Source: Brevundimonas sp. MF30-B
Lineage (GTDB): Bacteria; Pseudomonadota; Alphaproteobacteria; Caulobacterales; Caulobacteraceae
Assembly (NCBI RefSeq): GCF_004683885.1
Contig: NZ_CP038440.1
Location: 1,460,001-1,524,000, forward strand
Direction of reading: 5' to 3'
DNA length: 64,000 nucleotides
Both the position numbers and the translations under genes were made by a program. This document shows positions 28,435-37,264 of this stretch, piece after piece; the first letter of the stretch is position 1; each line of letters starts with the position of its first letter. A model generated the notes under the pieces. The model searched no databases, was not told the DNA's origin, and saw only the letters and a list, made by a program, of their open reading frames with translations.

Positions 28435-30000
28435 TCAAGCCGCTGGCGGGCTAAGGGTTTCCCCACCATCCTGCTCGCCGTCCTCGTCCTGCCGATGCTG
28501 GGCGGCAAGCGCGTCTTCCTCCTCGTCGGCCTGCTGGTCCGTCACACCGCGCGCGCGATTGATCATGCTGCGGGCCGCCTCGGCCGCGCCGCCGCCGTGC
28601 GGAGCATTCGCCAACGGGGCAAGAAGCAGGATCGCGTCGTCGTTTCTGTTCAGGCTGATGAGCGCGGACCCGAGGTTGAGCCGCGTCTCCGCCAACTGCG
28701 GTGCAAGTGTGTAGGCGACCTCCATGGTCGTGACATCGTTGGCGTTCGGCCAACCCGCATCGCCCATCCTCAGTTCGCTGAGCAGAAGCATCGTGATGTA
28801 GTTCAGTTCGTCGAGCGAATAGGCCCGCGCCAAGAGTCGTCGCGCAGCGGCGATCTGCTGCTGGGCCTCGTCGGCATCTTCAAGCTCGCGGGCGCGATCG
28901 AGATGGTCGCTCGCCAGAAACTGCATGGCCTCGACATGTTGGGGCGCGACTTCCAGCAGACGGTTAAGCGCTGCGCGACCTTTGTCCTTGTCGCCGAAAT
29001 GTAGTTCGCCGTGTCCGAGGACAAGCAGGGCCATTGGGTCGTCTCCATGGCGCTCTGCGGCGCGGCGCGCATCGACGGCCACGGCTGGGCGCATGTCGGC
29101 CGGCACGCCGATCTTGAGCCTCTGGTTCAGCAGAAGCAGGTCATTGGCCGAGTCAGGAAGCCGCGTGACGGCGACCTCGGTTGCGGGAAACGCATGGTTC
29201 AAGCCGATGCGCGGCAGAGATCGGTAGCTTCTCAAGGCGCGCCGCAACTCGGCCAGCGACATTCCCGTGGCGCGCTGGATGGCTTCAATGGAATCTCCAC
29301 CAGAGCCGACATCGCGCAGATAGGCGTCGAGCATTCTCTGGCGATCGGTGTTCCCCATGAACCAGTGGGTCAGCAGCCAGGCCTGAGGATAAAACATTTC
29401 CGGGTTGCGTACCGAGCTGCCGGGTCGTGATGACAGCAAATCCGACAAGGACATCCATGAGCCGCCCAGAATCCAGCTGGCGCGGTTGGAGTTGTAATTT
29501 CCAAGTTCGATCCGGTTACCCTCGATCTTGGTCGTCATGTAATATTCAGCGAACCCTTCCACGAACCACGCTGGGTACGGGAATGGGAAGTTCTGCATCA
29601 TAAAATGGTGGGCGTATTCATGAAGCAGGGTGTGCTCACCCATGTCATTGTTTCGCTCGATCAGCGCCACAGCAAATATGTCTTCGTTGCTGGCGCTGTA
29701 GAATCCGAGCGTATCGCGGCTGATGGCGGGGTTTATTCGTCGGAGCGCGCTCTGATTTCGAACGAGGTAGATCGGCAGCTTCCGGTAAGGGACTTCTTCG
29801 ACCGAAAGACCCATGCGGGCCCTCAAGAGTCGATCGAACACCTCAAGCTTCTGAGTGAATTCGCGAAGCGGCCGCTCTCCGCCGTCACTGTAGACGATGA
29901 AGCGCTCGCTTTCGGCCCTGAGCCACTGAGCTCGTGCAGGCGTTGCGGCAAGCACGACTGCGGCGCAAGCCAGAAGGAAAAACGTACGCAAAAGAAGCAT
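28435..30000 (-). CDS. exported gluzincin-type protease with TPR-like C-terminus
   Basis: A 521-residue protein with signal peptide (about 1-24). The zinc motif is HEYAH (His127, His131, catalytic Glu128), with Glu148 in WFVEGFAEYY as the probable third ligand, as in gluzincin/DUF1570-type proteases. The rest is helical and repeat-like (about 330-470), consistent with TPRs, ending in an acidic tail. It probably acts in the periplasm. The ATG at 30000 is chosen because it starts the signal peptide. Confidence 0.82.
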   Translation of the reverse strand: MLLLRTFFLLACAAVVLAATPARAQWLRAESERFIVYSDGGERPLREFTQKLEVFDRLLRARMGLSVEEVPYRKLPIYLVRNQSALRRINPAISRDTLGFYSASNEDIFAVALIERNNDMGEHTLLHEYAHHFMMQNFPFPYPAWFVEGFAEYYMTTKIEGNRIELGNYNSNRASWILGGSWMSLSDLLSSRPGSSVRNPEMFYPQAWLLTHWFMGNTDRQRMLDAYLRDVGSGGDSIEAIQRATGMSLAELRRALRSYRSLPRIGLNHAFPATEVAVTRLPDSANDLLLLNQRLKIGVPADMRPAVAVDARRAAERHGDDPMALLVLGHGELHFGDKDKGRAALNRLLEVAPQHVEAMQFLASDHLDRARELEDADEAQQQIAAARRLLARAYSLDELNYITMLLLSELRMGDAGWPNANDVTTMEVAYTLAPQLAETRLNLGSALISLNRNDDAILLLAPLANAPHGGGAAEAARSMINRARGVTDQQADEEEDALAAQHRQDEDGEQDGGETLSPPAA

Positions 30001-30067
30001 GAACCCCACCCTTATACCCCAGGTGGTTAATTGGCCTGGGCCGAAGTGACAAGCCCGCCGTGGGATC

Positions 30068-30448
30068 TTAGGCCGCCAGACGGCCCCAGACCGCCTTGTC
30101 GGCGGCGACGGCGTTGAGCTTGCCGGTGGAGGCGCGACGCCGAAGCTGCTCCATGACCATGGCGGGCAGGGCGCAGAAGCGCGGCTCGACAAGTTCGGGC
30201 GCGCAGCCGGCTTCGGGGGCCGCGAACAGGGCGGCGTTCACCTGCGGGCTGCGGTCGGCGATCAGCCAGGCCAGGCGGCGCGCACGCTGCGGATCGTTGC
30301 GGTGAAGCAGGGGGTCTTCGGCGAACAGCTCGCAGCCGAGCTCCAGCACATAGTCCAGGCCCAGGGCTTCGAAACGGCGCGCATCGGCGGGCGAGACCGG
30401 GCAGGCCGCATCCAGGTCGAAAACCACGTCGTTCAGAAGAAACAGCAT
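30068..30448 (-). CDS. conserved hypothetical protein
   Basis: A 126-residue soluble protein (MLFLLNDVVFDLD) without signal or membrane segment. No domain is recognised, but codon use and composition are like the neighbouring real genes, and an SD-like GGAG is near the start. Function unknown. Confidence 0.6.
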   Translation of the reverse strand: MLFLLNDVVFDLDAACPVSPADARRFEALGLDYVLELGCELFAEDPLLHRNDPQRARRLAWLIADRSPQVNAALFAAPEAGCAPELVEPRFCALPAMVMEQLRRRASTGKLNAVAADKAVWGRLAA

Positions 30449-30552
30449 GCGCCGGCTCCGCAGCGGCGGAAGTTCTTCCCGCCTGGACGCCTGTTCTAGC
30501 GGGGGGCGCTTGCGGTCCCGTTCACGAACGCGGTTAAGCGTTTATGAGCCTG

Positions 30553-31020
30553 TCAGGCGGCCGGCTCGGTCGGCTGGCGGCGGTCCGCGGCGGAGCCCGA
30601 GCGTTCGCCCGAACGACGGTCGCCGTCGCGACGGTCGGCGGGCTGACGGCGATCGGCCTGGCGCATGCCGCCGTTGTGCATCATCAGCTCAAGCCGGATT
30701 TCGATCAGCCGCTGCTCGATGCTGCCCAGCATGAGGGTGAAGGCCGACAGGACCGCAAGGGTGCCCAGCAGCGTCAGCGCGCCGACGGGCGGCTCGTCCA
30801 TCAGCAGCTGCGTGCCGACGAGGGCCAGGGCGAAGACCGAGGTCGCGCCCATGGTCAGAAAGGCGCCCACCACCTTCATCAGCGAGCGGCGCGGCGCCTG
30901 TTTGTTGATGCGGCCGCCGCCACGGCGGTCCTTGAGCTTGCGCCGCATGAAGCCGCGCCGTTCGCTGGTGCGCTCGGCGTTCTCGACCGCCTTGGCCACC
31001 TGCATTGCTTCGAGAGCCAT
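30553..31020 (-). CDS. two-TM inner-membrane protein, hypothetical
   Basis: A 155-residue protein with a basic N-terminus (about 20-48), two TM helices (about 49-70 and 80-100), and a strongly charged tail built from RRQPADRRDGDRR-type repeats. No family is recognised. An SD (GGAGG) precedes the ATG. It is divergent from the TadG-like gene. Confidence 0.62.
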   Translation of the reverse strand: MALEAMQVAKAVENAERTSERRGFMRRKLKDRRGGGRINKQAPRRSLMKVVGAFLTMGATSVFALALVGTQLLMDEPPVGALTLLGTLAVLSAFTLMLGSIEQRLIEIRLELMMHNGGMRQADRRQPADRRDGDRRSGERSGSAADRRQPTEPAA

Positions 31021-31177
31021 CGCCCCGCCTCCATCTGAGCCCGAAGGGGATAATGACCGGCCATTGCATACCGTCGGTTAACGCCGAGCGGTTAAGCTCG
31101 CGCGTCTAGGGGCTTGACGTATCAATCACAGCCGTTCCGGCGCCGCCGCCCTAGGCGGACGCCCAGGGATAGGTGTC

Positions 31178-32677
31178 ATGAAGACCAACCGAGCGCGCCG
31201 GGGGGCGCTGTCCAGACTGGTGGAGCGCCTGCGCGGCGACGCACGCGGCAATGTGGCCATGATCTTCGCCCTGGGCCTGCCGGCCCTGCTGATGCTGACC
31301 GGCATGGGCGTGGACCTGTACCGGGCCGACGTGGCGCGAAACACCAGCCAGCAGGCGGTCGACGCCGCAGCCCTGGCCGCCGCCGCCTCGCGCGAGCGCA
31401 CGCAGGCGGGGCTGGCGCGCGTCGCGGCCGACTACATGAAGGGCAACATCGACCTTCGCTACCTGGACATGCGTCCGGAGCCCGAAACCCGCTTCATCGA
31501 CGACATCGAGGTCGAGGTGACCATGCGCGGGACGGTCAGAACCCTGTTCATGGGCGTGATCGGCGTGGCTGAAATGCCGGTCAACGTCACCGCCACTGCG
31601 ATCCGCGGCGCGGCCGAAGAGGTCGAGCTGGCGCTGGTGCTGGACAACACCTGGTCGATGAGCGTCAGCGACGCGCGCGGGGTCACGCGGATCAACGCGC
31701 TGAAATCGGCCTCGACCACCCTGGTCAACGAGCTGATGCAGCGCGACGGGGCGCGGGTGAAGATCGGCATTGTGCCCTATGCGGACTATGTGAACGTCGG
31801 CACCTCCAACTTCGGTCAGCCCTGGCTGAAGGTGACGGCCATGACCGAGGTGACGGAAACGCCGCAGGCCTGCCGCTGGACCAACAAGACCTTGCAGACC
31901 TGCACGCCCGGCGTGAAGCGATGGGAGGTCTGCAGCGAGACCAAGGATGGCGTCACGCGCACCTGGGACTGCGAAAAGGAATACGGGCGGACCTGCACCA
32001 CCGTCGATCTGCCCGAGGCCCAGTGGAAATGGACCTGCCCGGCGCCGACCATCACCACCAAGCGCTGGTACGGCTGCGTCGCTTCGCGTCATCAGGGCAT
32101 GCTGCGTCTGAACGACAGCCAGCCGGAGATGAAGTACGAGGGGCTGATGCAGACCAGCCAGACGTGTCTGAACCCGATCCTGCCGCTGACGAACCAGAAG
32201 GCCGTCATTCTGAGTGCCGTGCAGGGCCTGATCGTCAACCGGGGAAGCTATCAGCCCGAAACCTATATTCCTGCCGGGATGATCTGGGGGGTCAATGTGC
32301 TGTCGCCGACCGCTCCGTTCACCGAAGGGGGCGCCTATCACGTCGCCAATCGTGATCCGCGCAAGATCATGGTGCTGATGACGGACGGCGCCAACACCCT
32401 GCGCTTCGTGCCGGGAAGCGGGATGCACGGGAGCGCCACCGCGGCGCAGGTCGCGACCACCAACAGCGACACCCAGGCCATCTGCACCTACGCCAAGTCC
32501 AACAAGATCGAGGTCTTCACCGTGGCGCTGGCGGTCGAATCCGCCACGGCGCGCCAGATGCTGGAGGACTGCGCCTCGAGCCGCGATCACTATTTCGACG
32601 CCTCTGATTCTGCGGCCCTGACCGACGCCTTCCAGGAGATCGCGGCGTCGATCAACAAGGTGCGGCTGATCAACTGA
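31178..32677 (+). CDS. TadG-like pilus-assembly protein with vWA domain
   Basis: A 499-residue protein. The N-terminal TadE/TadG membrane helix ([20 protein letters not shown], about 24-43) is followed by a helical region and a von Willebrand A domain. Its MIDAS-like motif is DNTWSMS (about 156). The vWA core is interrupted by a cysteine-rich insertion of about 110 residues (about 228-330). Such proteins sit in the periplasm and take part in Flp/tad pilus assembly or adhesion. No other tad gene is in the window. Confidence 0.85.
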   Translation: MKTNRARRGALSRLVERLRGDARGNVAMIFALGLPALLMLTGMGVDLYRADVARNTSQQAVDAAALAAAASRERTQAGLARVAADYMKGNIDLRYLDMRPEPETRFIDDIEVEVTMRGTVRTLFMGVIGVAEMPVNVTATAIRGAAEEVELALVLDNTWSMSVSDARGVTRINALKSASTTLVNELMQRDGARVKIGIVPYADYVNVGTSNFGQPWLKVTAMTEVTETPQACRWTNKTLQTCTPGVKRWEVCSETKDGVTRTWDCEKEYGRTCTTVDLPEAQWKWTCPAPTITTKRWYGCVASRHQGMLRLNDSQPEMKYEGLMQTSQTCLNPILPLTNQKAVILSAVQGLIVNRGSYQPETYIPAGMIWGVNVLSPTAPFTEGGAYHVANRDPRKIMVLMTDGANTLRFVPGSGMHGSATAAQVATTNSDTQAICTYAKSNKIEVFTVALAVESATARQMLEDCASSRDHYFDASDSAALTDAFQEIAASINKVRLIN

Positions 32678-32713
32678 GGCTGTCCGACCGGGCAGGGGGC
32701 GGTTGACGCCCCG

Positions 32714-32744
32714 CCTCCGGCCCCGCATTGACCGGGGCCGGAGG
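32714..32744 (+). promoter_or_regulatory. strong hairpin hiding the pccB Shine-Dalgarno
   Basis: A perfect 12-bp stem (CCTCCGGCCCCG against CGGGGCCGGAGG) with a 7-nt loop ends 6 bp before the pccB ATG. The likely SD, GGAGG, is the last part of the 3' arm. It may limit ribosome access or end the upstream transcript, though there is no T-run. Confidence 0.6.
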
Positions 32745-32750
32745 TACCCC

Positions 32751-34283
32751 ATGCAGCACATCCTCGAAGAGCTTGAAAAGCGTCGCGAGCAGGCCCGTCA
32801 GGGCGGCGGCGAAAAGCGCATCGCCTCGCAGCACGCCAAGGGCAAGCTGACGGCGCGCGAGCGGATCGAGGTGCTGCTGGACGAGGGCAGCTTCGAAGAG
32901 ACCGACATGTTCGTGGAGCACCGCAGCCACGACTTCGGCATGGACAAGCAGCGCATCCCCGGCGACGGCGTGGTGACCGGGCGCGGCACGATCGGCGGCC
33001 GGCTGGTCTATGTCTTCTCCAAGGATTTCACCGTCTTCGGCGGCTCTCTGTCGGGCGCGCACGCGGCCAAGATCGTCAAGATCCAGAAGATGGCCCTGAC
33101 CAACGGCGCGCCGATCATCGGCCTGTTCGACGCCGGCGGCGCGCGCATCCAGGAGGGTGTCGAGAGCCTGGCGGGCTACGCCGACATCTTCCTGCAGAAC
33201 ACCCTGGCGTCCGGCGTCATTCCCCAGATCAGCGTCATCATGGGCCCGTGCGCGGGCGGCGACGTCTATTCCCCGGCCATCACCGACTTCATCTTCATGG
33301 TGAAGGACACGAGCTACATGTATGTGACCGGCCCCGACGTGGTGAAGACGGTCACCAACGAGGTCGTCAGCCACGAGGACCTGGGCGGCGCGCGCGTGCA
33401 CGCCGGCAAGTCGGGCGTGGCCGACGGGGCGTTCGAGAACGACCTGGAGGCGCTGTCGGAGGTCCGCCGCCTGATCGGCTTCCTGCCGCTGTCGAACCGC
33501 GAGAAGCCGCCGGTCCGCGACAGCTATGACGAGCCCGAGCGCGACGAGGCCAGCCTGGACACCCTGGTCCCGGCCAACCCCAACCAGCCCTACGACATGA
33601 AGGAGCTGATCCTGAAGACGGTCGACGAGGCCGACTTCTTCGAGATCGGCGCCGACTTCGCCAAGAACATCGTCTGCGGCTTCGGTCGGCTGGACGGCCA
33701 GCCGGTGGGCGTCGTGGCCAACCAGCCCCAGGTGCTGGCCGGGGTGCTGGACATCGACTCCAGCCGCAAGGCCGCGCGCTTCGTGCGCTTTTGCGACGCC
33801 TTCGACATACCGTTGGTGACCTTCGTGGACGTGCCGGGCTTCATGCCGGGCACCAAGCAGGAGTACGGCGCCCTGATCAAACACGGCGCCAAGCTGCTGT
33901 TCGCCTATGCCGAGGCCACCGTGCCCAAGCTGACGGTCATCACGCGCAAGGCCTATGGCGGCGCCTATGACGTCATGAGCTCCAAACACCTGCGCGGCGA
34001 CGTCAACTACGCCTGGCCCTCGGCCGAGATTGCGGTCATGGGGGCCAAGGGCGCGGTCGAGATCATCTTCCGCAAAGAGGCCGGCGACCCCGAGGCGCTG
34101 GCGGCGCGCGAGGCCGAATACAAGGAACGGTTCGCCAACCCCTTCGTCGCGGCGGGCCTGGGCTACATCGACGACGTGATCATGCCGCACGGCACGCGGC
34201 GGCGGCTGATCAAGGCGCTACGGACGCTGAAGGGGAAGGTGCAGGAGAACCCGTGGAAGAAGCACGATAATATTCCGTTGTGA
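32751..34283 (+). CDS. pccB: propionyl-CoA carboxylase beta subunit
   Basis: A 510-residue carboxyltransferase subunit. The start is [13 protein letters not shown], with [38 protein letters not shown] and [17 protein letters not shown], all typical of PccB. It transfers carboxyl from biotin to propionyl-CoA giving methylmalonyl-CoA, in odd-chain fatty acid and branched amino-acid catabolism. The alpha subunit is not in the window. The SD lies in a hairpin. The last codons overlap the GTG of a low-GC gene. Confidence 0.94.
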   Translation: MQHILEELEKRREQARQGGGEKRIASQHAKGKLTARERIEVLLDEGSFEETDMFVEHRSHDFGMDKQRIPGDGVVTGRGTIGGRLVYVFSKDFTVFGGSLSGAHAAKIVKIQKMALTNGAPIIGLFDAGGARIQEGVESLAGYADIFLQNTLASGVIPQISVIMGPCAGGDVYSPAITDFIFMVKDTSYMYVTGPDVVKTVTNEVVSHEDLGGARVHAGKSGVADGAFENDLEALSEVRRLIGFLPLSNREKPPVRDSYDEPERDEASLDTLVPANPNQPYDMKELILKTVDEADFFEIGADFAKNIVCGFGRLDGQPVGVVANQPQVLAGVLDIDSSRKAARFVRFCDAFDIPLVTFVDVPGFMPGTKQEYGALIKHGAKLLFAYAEATVPKLTVITRKAYGGAYDVMSSKHLRGDVNYAWPSAEIAVMGAKGAVEIIFRKEAGDPEALAAREAEYKERFANPFVAAGLGYIDDVIMPHGTRRRLIKALRTLKGKVQENPWKKHDNIPL

Positions 34284-34915
34284 ACCTTATGGTTGATGCC
34301 CTGCAACACAGTCCGCCTTGGGCATTTTTGGCTCGCCTTACCGCATTATTTGAATGGACTGCGGTCGGGTCAATTTTGCTCTTCGTCACCCTGCTCGTGA
34401 CGATAGGAATCGCTTCGGAATCAACGAAAAGCCGGCGGAATCAGGAACGCGCCGTGTTGCGGCATATAAGGCGCATGCTTCTTTCGCTTTCCGTGATGCA
34501 GCGAATGTCTATCGGACTTTTCGACTTAAAACTGGAGCCAAAGGATTTCGCGGAGCACGATGTTTGGACTGAGCTAACCGACGAACTTGATCGGCTTGAA
34601 TTACTAAGTCTTCCAACCGAAACCGCGATGCAGGCCGCGTCCGACTCTCGCTCGCAATTGAAATGGCTGGCTGAAATATATGAGGGCGGGAGGCCCGCTA
34701 GCGAACTATCCATCGAAGAGGCTTCTCTTAGAAGCTCGATCGACCGAACGGCTTATTGGATCAGCATGTTGGATCGAGAGATCGAAGATCGAGACCCAAA
34801 CAACCTGTCCCGTGCGTTCCGACAACTCCAACGGGGCGCTGCGCCTGAAATGCCGCCAACTTTGCTGGGTGCTGCAATCTCAAAAGCCAAATCACAGAAC
34901 CCGGTGAGAGGCTGA
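34280..34915 (+). CDS. low-GC membrane-anchored hypothetical protein, probably acquired
   Basis: A 211-residue protein with one N-terminal TM helix (about 28-48) and a charged helical cytoplasmic part. It resembles no family I know. Base composition is visibly lower in GC than pccB on one side and the phosphatase on the other. The GTG overlaps the pccB stop; an internal ATG at 34289 is an alternative start. The TGA stop shares bases with the CTG start of the next gene, so the reading frame appears to have been terminated by the 5' end of that gene. Confidence 0.6.
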   Translation: MNLMVDALQHSPPWAFLARLTALFEWTAVGSILLFVTLLVTIGIASESTKSRRNQERAVLRHIRRMLLSLSVMQRMSIGLFDLKLEPKDFAEHDVWTELTDELDRLELLSLPTETAMQAASDSRSQLKWLAEIYEGGRPASELSIEEASLRSSIDRTAYWISMLDREIEDRDPNNLSRAFRQLQRGAAPEMPPTLLGAAISKAKSQNPVRG

Positions 34916-35235
34916 CCAACCTCCTCTTCCTCTGCTCCCGCAACCGCCTCCGCTCCCCCACGGCCGAGCAGGTGTTCGCCTCGTGGCCGGGTGTCGAAAC
35001 CGCGTCCGCCGGGCTGGCGCCGGATGCGGAGGAGGGCGTGGACGCCGATCACATCGACTGGGCCGACGTGATCTTCGTCATGGAGCGGACGCATCAGGCC
35101 AAGCTCAATCGGCGTTTCCGCGACCGGCTGCGCGGCAAGCGCGTCATCTGCCTCGACATTCCAGACGACTATGGCTTCATGCAGCCCGAGCTCGTGGCGC
35201 TGCTTGAGAAGCGGGTCACGCCGCATCTGAGGTGA
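34912..35235 (+). CDS. low-molecular-weight protein-tyrosine-phosphatase-like protein, CTG start
   Basis: A 107-residue phosphatase-like protein. The P-loop is CSRNRLRS (C-x5-R-S) near the N-terminus, and DIPDDYGFM would provide the general acid. No ATG, GTG or TTG occurs before the P-loop in this frame; the frame begins sensibly at CTG 34912 ([15 protein letters not shown]), where relatives have MTNLLF. The first ATG/GTG candidate, the GTG at 34972, would delete the active-site loop. It sits between a foreign-looking gene and a repeat cassette; the original neighbour was probably the GST gene. Confidence 0.75.
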   Translation: MTNLLFLCSRNRLRSPTAEQVFASWPGVETASAGLAPDAEEGVDADHIDWADVIFVMERTHQAKLNRRFRDRLRGKRVICLDIPDDYGFMQPELVALLEKRVTPHLR

Positions 35236-35237
35236 AG

Positions 35238-35266
35238 CCATGATCACCCTCCACGCCTTCTCCTCC
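35238..35266 (+). repeat. 29-bp direct repeat, upstream copy of the GST 5' end
   Basis: Identical over 29 bp to 35885-35913, which holds the GST start codon and its next eight codons. It begins 3 bp after the phosphatase stop, within the 11-codon frame ATG..TGA (35240-35272, reading MITLHAFSSL). The original SD (GAGGTGAAG) still precedes this orphan start. Confidence 0.9.
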
Positions 35267-35272
35267 CTCTGA
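35240..35272 (+). other. orphan start-codon remnant of the GST gene
   Basis: ATG followed by nine codons identical or nearly so to the GST N-terminus (MITLHAFSS), then a leucine and TGA. It is a leftover of gst separated from the gene by the inserted cassette. It has an SD and may still be translated as a 10-residue peptide. Confidence 0.7.
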
Positions 35273-35273
35273 T

Positions 35274-35327
35274 CCTTCTCCCCTTGCGGGAGAAGGTGGC
35301 CCGCGCAGCGGGTCGGATGAGGGGTCG
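35274..35327 (+). repeat. terminal inverted repeat, left end of the DUF559 cassette
   Basis: CCTTCTCCCC-TTGC-GGGAGAAGG hairpin, spacer with GCCCGCGCAGCGGGT, then CGGATGAGGGGTC. It is the reverse complement, with a variable middle, of the unit at 35819-35871. Confidence 0.85.
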
Positions 35328-35387
35328 ACGCGACGGCGAGAGATTGGCGGCGACGGCGGATGCGGCTTGATGGGGTGGGGCTGGTGC

Positions 35388-35467
35388 GACCCCTCATCCG
35401 TCAGCCCTGCGGGCTGGTACCCTCGTCAGCGCGTGTACGCGCTTCCTCGACGCGCAAGGGGAGAAGG
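35388..35467 (+). repeat. internal repeat copy overlapping the DUF559 3' end
   Basis: GACCCCTCATCCG, then hairpin AGCCC-TG-CGGGCT, an extra 40-bp palindromic segment (GCGCGTGTACGCGC), and GGGGAGAAGG. Orientation is opposite to the 35274 copy. The last 15 or so codons of the DUF559 gene are encoded by this repeat. Confidence 0.75.
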
Positions 35468-35812
35468 GCGATCGCCATTGGCTCTGGTGGCTTCGAGGAT
35501 GGCGGCAATGACTTCCCAGTCCCGGCTTTCGATCTGTTGGTTGGGGAAACGCAGGACGCGAAAGTTCTGAGCCTGCAGCCAGGCATCTCGAACACCGTCT
35601 CGCTCCGCATCATGGAAGGGCCCGTCGGCTTCGACGATCAGGCGGTGGCGAAGGCAGACGAAGTCGGCGACGTAGGGGCCTATCCTCATTTGGCGGCGGA
35701 ACTTCAGGCCGTTCAGTCGCCGGTCGCGGACCAGCGTCCACAGGCGGCTTTCGTAGACGGCGGGTGCCTTCCGCATCGCCTTCGCGCGATCCTGAAGCCA
35801 GTCGTCCGGCAT
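35426..35812 (-). CDS. DUF559 (Vsr-like, PD-(D/E)xK-type) endonuclease-domain protein
   Basis: A 128-residue protein made almost wholly of a DUF559 domain: Glu21 (YESRLW), RRQMRIGPYVADFVC with Asp50, IVEADG with Glu61 and Asp63, and FRVLRFPNQQI. The layout matches the Vsr-like restriction-endonuclease fold. GAGGGG from the flanking repeat (35819-35826 region) is its SD, and its C-terminal 15 or so residues are encoded by the other repeat copy. So gene and repeats form one unit. DNA nicking or cleavage is inferred from the family; the biological role is unknown. Confidence 0.85.
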   Translation of the reverse strand: MPDDWLQDRAKAMRKAPAVYESRLWTLVRDRRLNGLKFRRQMRIGPYVADFVCLRHRLIVEADGPFHDAERDGVRDAWLQAQNFRVLRFPNQQIESRDWEVIAAILEATRANGDRPSPLARRGSAYTR

Positions 35813-35818
35813 CGGCGT

Positions 35819-35871
35819 GACCCCTCATCCGTCATGCTTCGCATGCCACCTTCTCCCGCAGGGGGAGAAGG
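35819..35871 (-). repeat. terminal inverted repeat, right end of the DUF559 cassette
   Basis: GACCCCTCATCCG, hairpin ATGC-TTC-GCAT, then CCACCTTCTCCC-GCA-GGGGGAGAAGG. It mirrors the unit at 35274-35327. Its GAGGGG serves as SD for DUF559 on the minus strand, while its GGAGAAGGAG end lies upstream of the GST start on the plus strand. Confidence 0.87.
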
Positions 35872-35884
35872 AGCAATATCCAAC

Positions 35885-35913
35885 CCATGATCACCCTCCA
35901 CGCCTTCTCCTCC
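35885..35913 (+). repeat. 29-bp direct repeat, GST copy
   Basis: Second copy of the 29-bp sequence at 35238-35266, 647 bp apart. It includes the functional GST start codon. Confidence 0.9.
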
Positions 35914-36543
35914 ATGTTCCCCGGCGGGATCGGGGAGACCAAGGACATGCGCGTCCAGTGGGCGCTGGAGGAGATGGGGCTGCCGTATCGGGTGCGGGGC
36001 TGGGACTACAGCGGCGGCGAGTGCGACACCCCCGCCTTTGAGGCGCTCAGCCCGTTCGGCCAGATTCCGGTGATCGAGCATGACGGGCTGGTGCTGACCG
36101 AGACGGCGGCCATCCTGATCCATCTGGCCGAGACCTCGGGCGGTCTGACTCCCGCCGATCCGGACGGGCGCGAGCAGGTCCGCCAGTGGTGCGTCGCCGC
36201 CATGGCCACGGTGTCGCCCGCCATCGCCGGCGTGGCCATGTTCGATGCGGGAATGACCGGCGGGGACCGCGCCGCCCGCGACTTCTGGCTTGGGCTCGCG
36301 CGGCGCTGGTTCGGCGGGCTGGAGCGGTGGCTGGAGGGGCGCGAGTGGATCGCCGCCGATCCCTTCACCGTCGCCGACATCGCCCTGGCCGGCGTGCTGC
36401 GCGAGGCGCGCGACATGGAGCTGATGGACGAATATCCGGCCGTGCGCCGCTATTACGAACGCTGCCTGGCGCGGCCGGCGTGGCGGCGCACGCGGGAGCT
36501 GACCGCTGAGCGGCTGGGCGTGGACCTGTCGGCGATCGCCTGA
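35887..36543 (+). CDS. glutathione S-transferase family protein
   Basis: A 218-residue cytosolic GST-fold protein. An N-terminal thioredoxin-like domain carries LSPFGQIPVIEHDGLVLTETAAI (about 54-76), the cis-Pro and the Glu-Thr glutathione contacts. An alpha-helical C-terminal domain follows with EWIAADPFTVADIALAGVL (N-capping box Asp). It conjugates glutathione or binds ligands; the substrate is unknown. The first 9 codons also occur upstream at 35240. Confidence 0.9.
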   Translation: MITLHAFSSMFPGGIGETKDMRVQWALEEMGLPYRVRGWDYSGGECDTPAFEALSPFGQIPVIEHDGLVLTETAAILIHLAETSGGLTPADPDGREQVRQWCVAAMATVSPAIAGVAMFDAGMTGGDRAARDFWLGLARRWFGGLERWLEGREWIAADPFTVADIALAGVLREARDMELMDEYPAVRRYYERCLARPAWRRTRELTAERLGVDLSAIA

Positions 36544-36547
36544 GCGC

Positions 36548-37213
36548 TCACTCCACCAGGGCGTTGACGGCCACGACGACGCCGGTCGCTATGGCGTAGA
36601 GGGTGATGGACCAGCCCCAGGCGCGCAGGGTGGTCATGCCCGGCGTGGCCATCAGCCACAGCCGCTGGACCGCGACGTACCAGACGGTTGTGACGAGCAC
36701 GATGGCGAAGCCGGCCAGCGTGCTCCAGATGGCCGCGTCCTGCACGCCCAGCGAGCCCAGGCTGATCAGGATGGAGGTCGCACCGGCGAGGTAGCACTGG
36801 GCGAAGAAGGGCGTGCGCAGGCTCTCGCGATCGATCTTGCGGCCCGACAGCTTCAGGAACGCCCAGGCGAAGACCAGCGGATGCAGGCTGAACATCAGGG
36901 CGCGGAAGGCCAGCAGGTTCTGGTCGTTCGCCGTGACGAAGCGGCTGACGGGGTTGGGTTCGTCGGTCAGGGGCACGCCGAACAGCAGCTCAAGTCCATG
37001 CGCCGCCAGGATGCTGAGCACCAGGAACAGCGGCGGGCTGAGAGTCTCAAGATACTGCTTCTCAGGCCTGTCCTGCTGTTCGCGGTCCGAATAGCGCATG
37101 GTCCTGAGCGGATGGCGCAGGGTCATCAGCAGGGTGCGGGGATAGAACAGCAGCCACGACATGACCTCGTAGAGCAGTTCCTCGACCGACTGCAGGATCT
37201 TCATCGCGTTCAT
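36548..37213 (-). CDS. multi-span membrane protein, hypothetical
   Basis: A 221-residue membrane protein, probably five hydrophobic segments (about 62-78, 98-122, 138-160, 162-185, 195-218), with an amphipathic N-terminal region. Resembles permease-like or Yip1-like membrane proteins, but I cannot assign a family. It faces the GST gene with a 4-bp gap. Confidence 0.65.
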   Translation of the reverse strand: MNAMKILQSVEELLYEVMSWLLFYPRTLLMTLRHPLRTMRYSDREQQDRPEKQYLETLSPPLFLVLSILAAHGLELLFGVPLTDEPNPVSRFVTANDQNLLAFRALMFSLHPLVFAWAFLKLSGRKIDRESLRTPFFAQCYLAGATSILISLGSLGVQDAAIWSTLAGFAIVLVTTVWYVAVQRLWLMATPGMTTLRAWGWSITLYAIATGVVVAVNALVE

Positions 37214-37264
37214 GGCGCCACCTTAAGGCCAGCGGGCGCGTCGCGAGAAGGGGCGGGCCGGGCC

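Noticed and set aside
31071..31095. CtrA-like TTAA...TTAA box near the tadG-like gene
   Set aside because: The spacing between TTAA half-sites is 10, not the 7 required.
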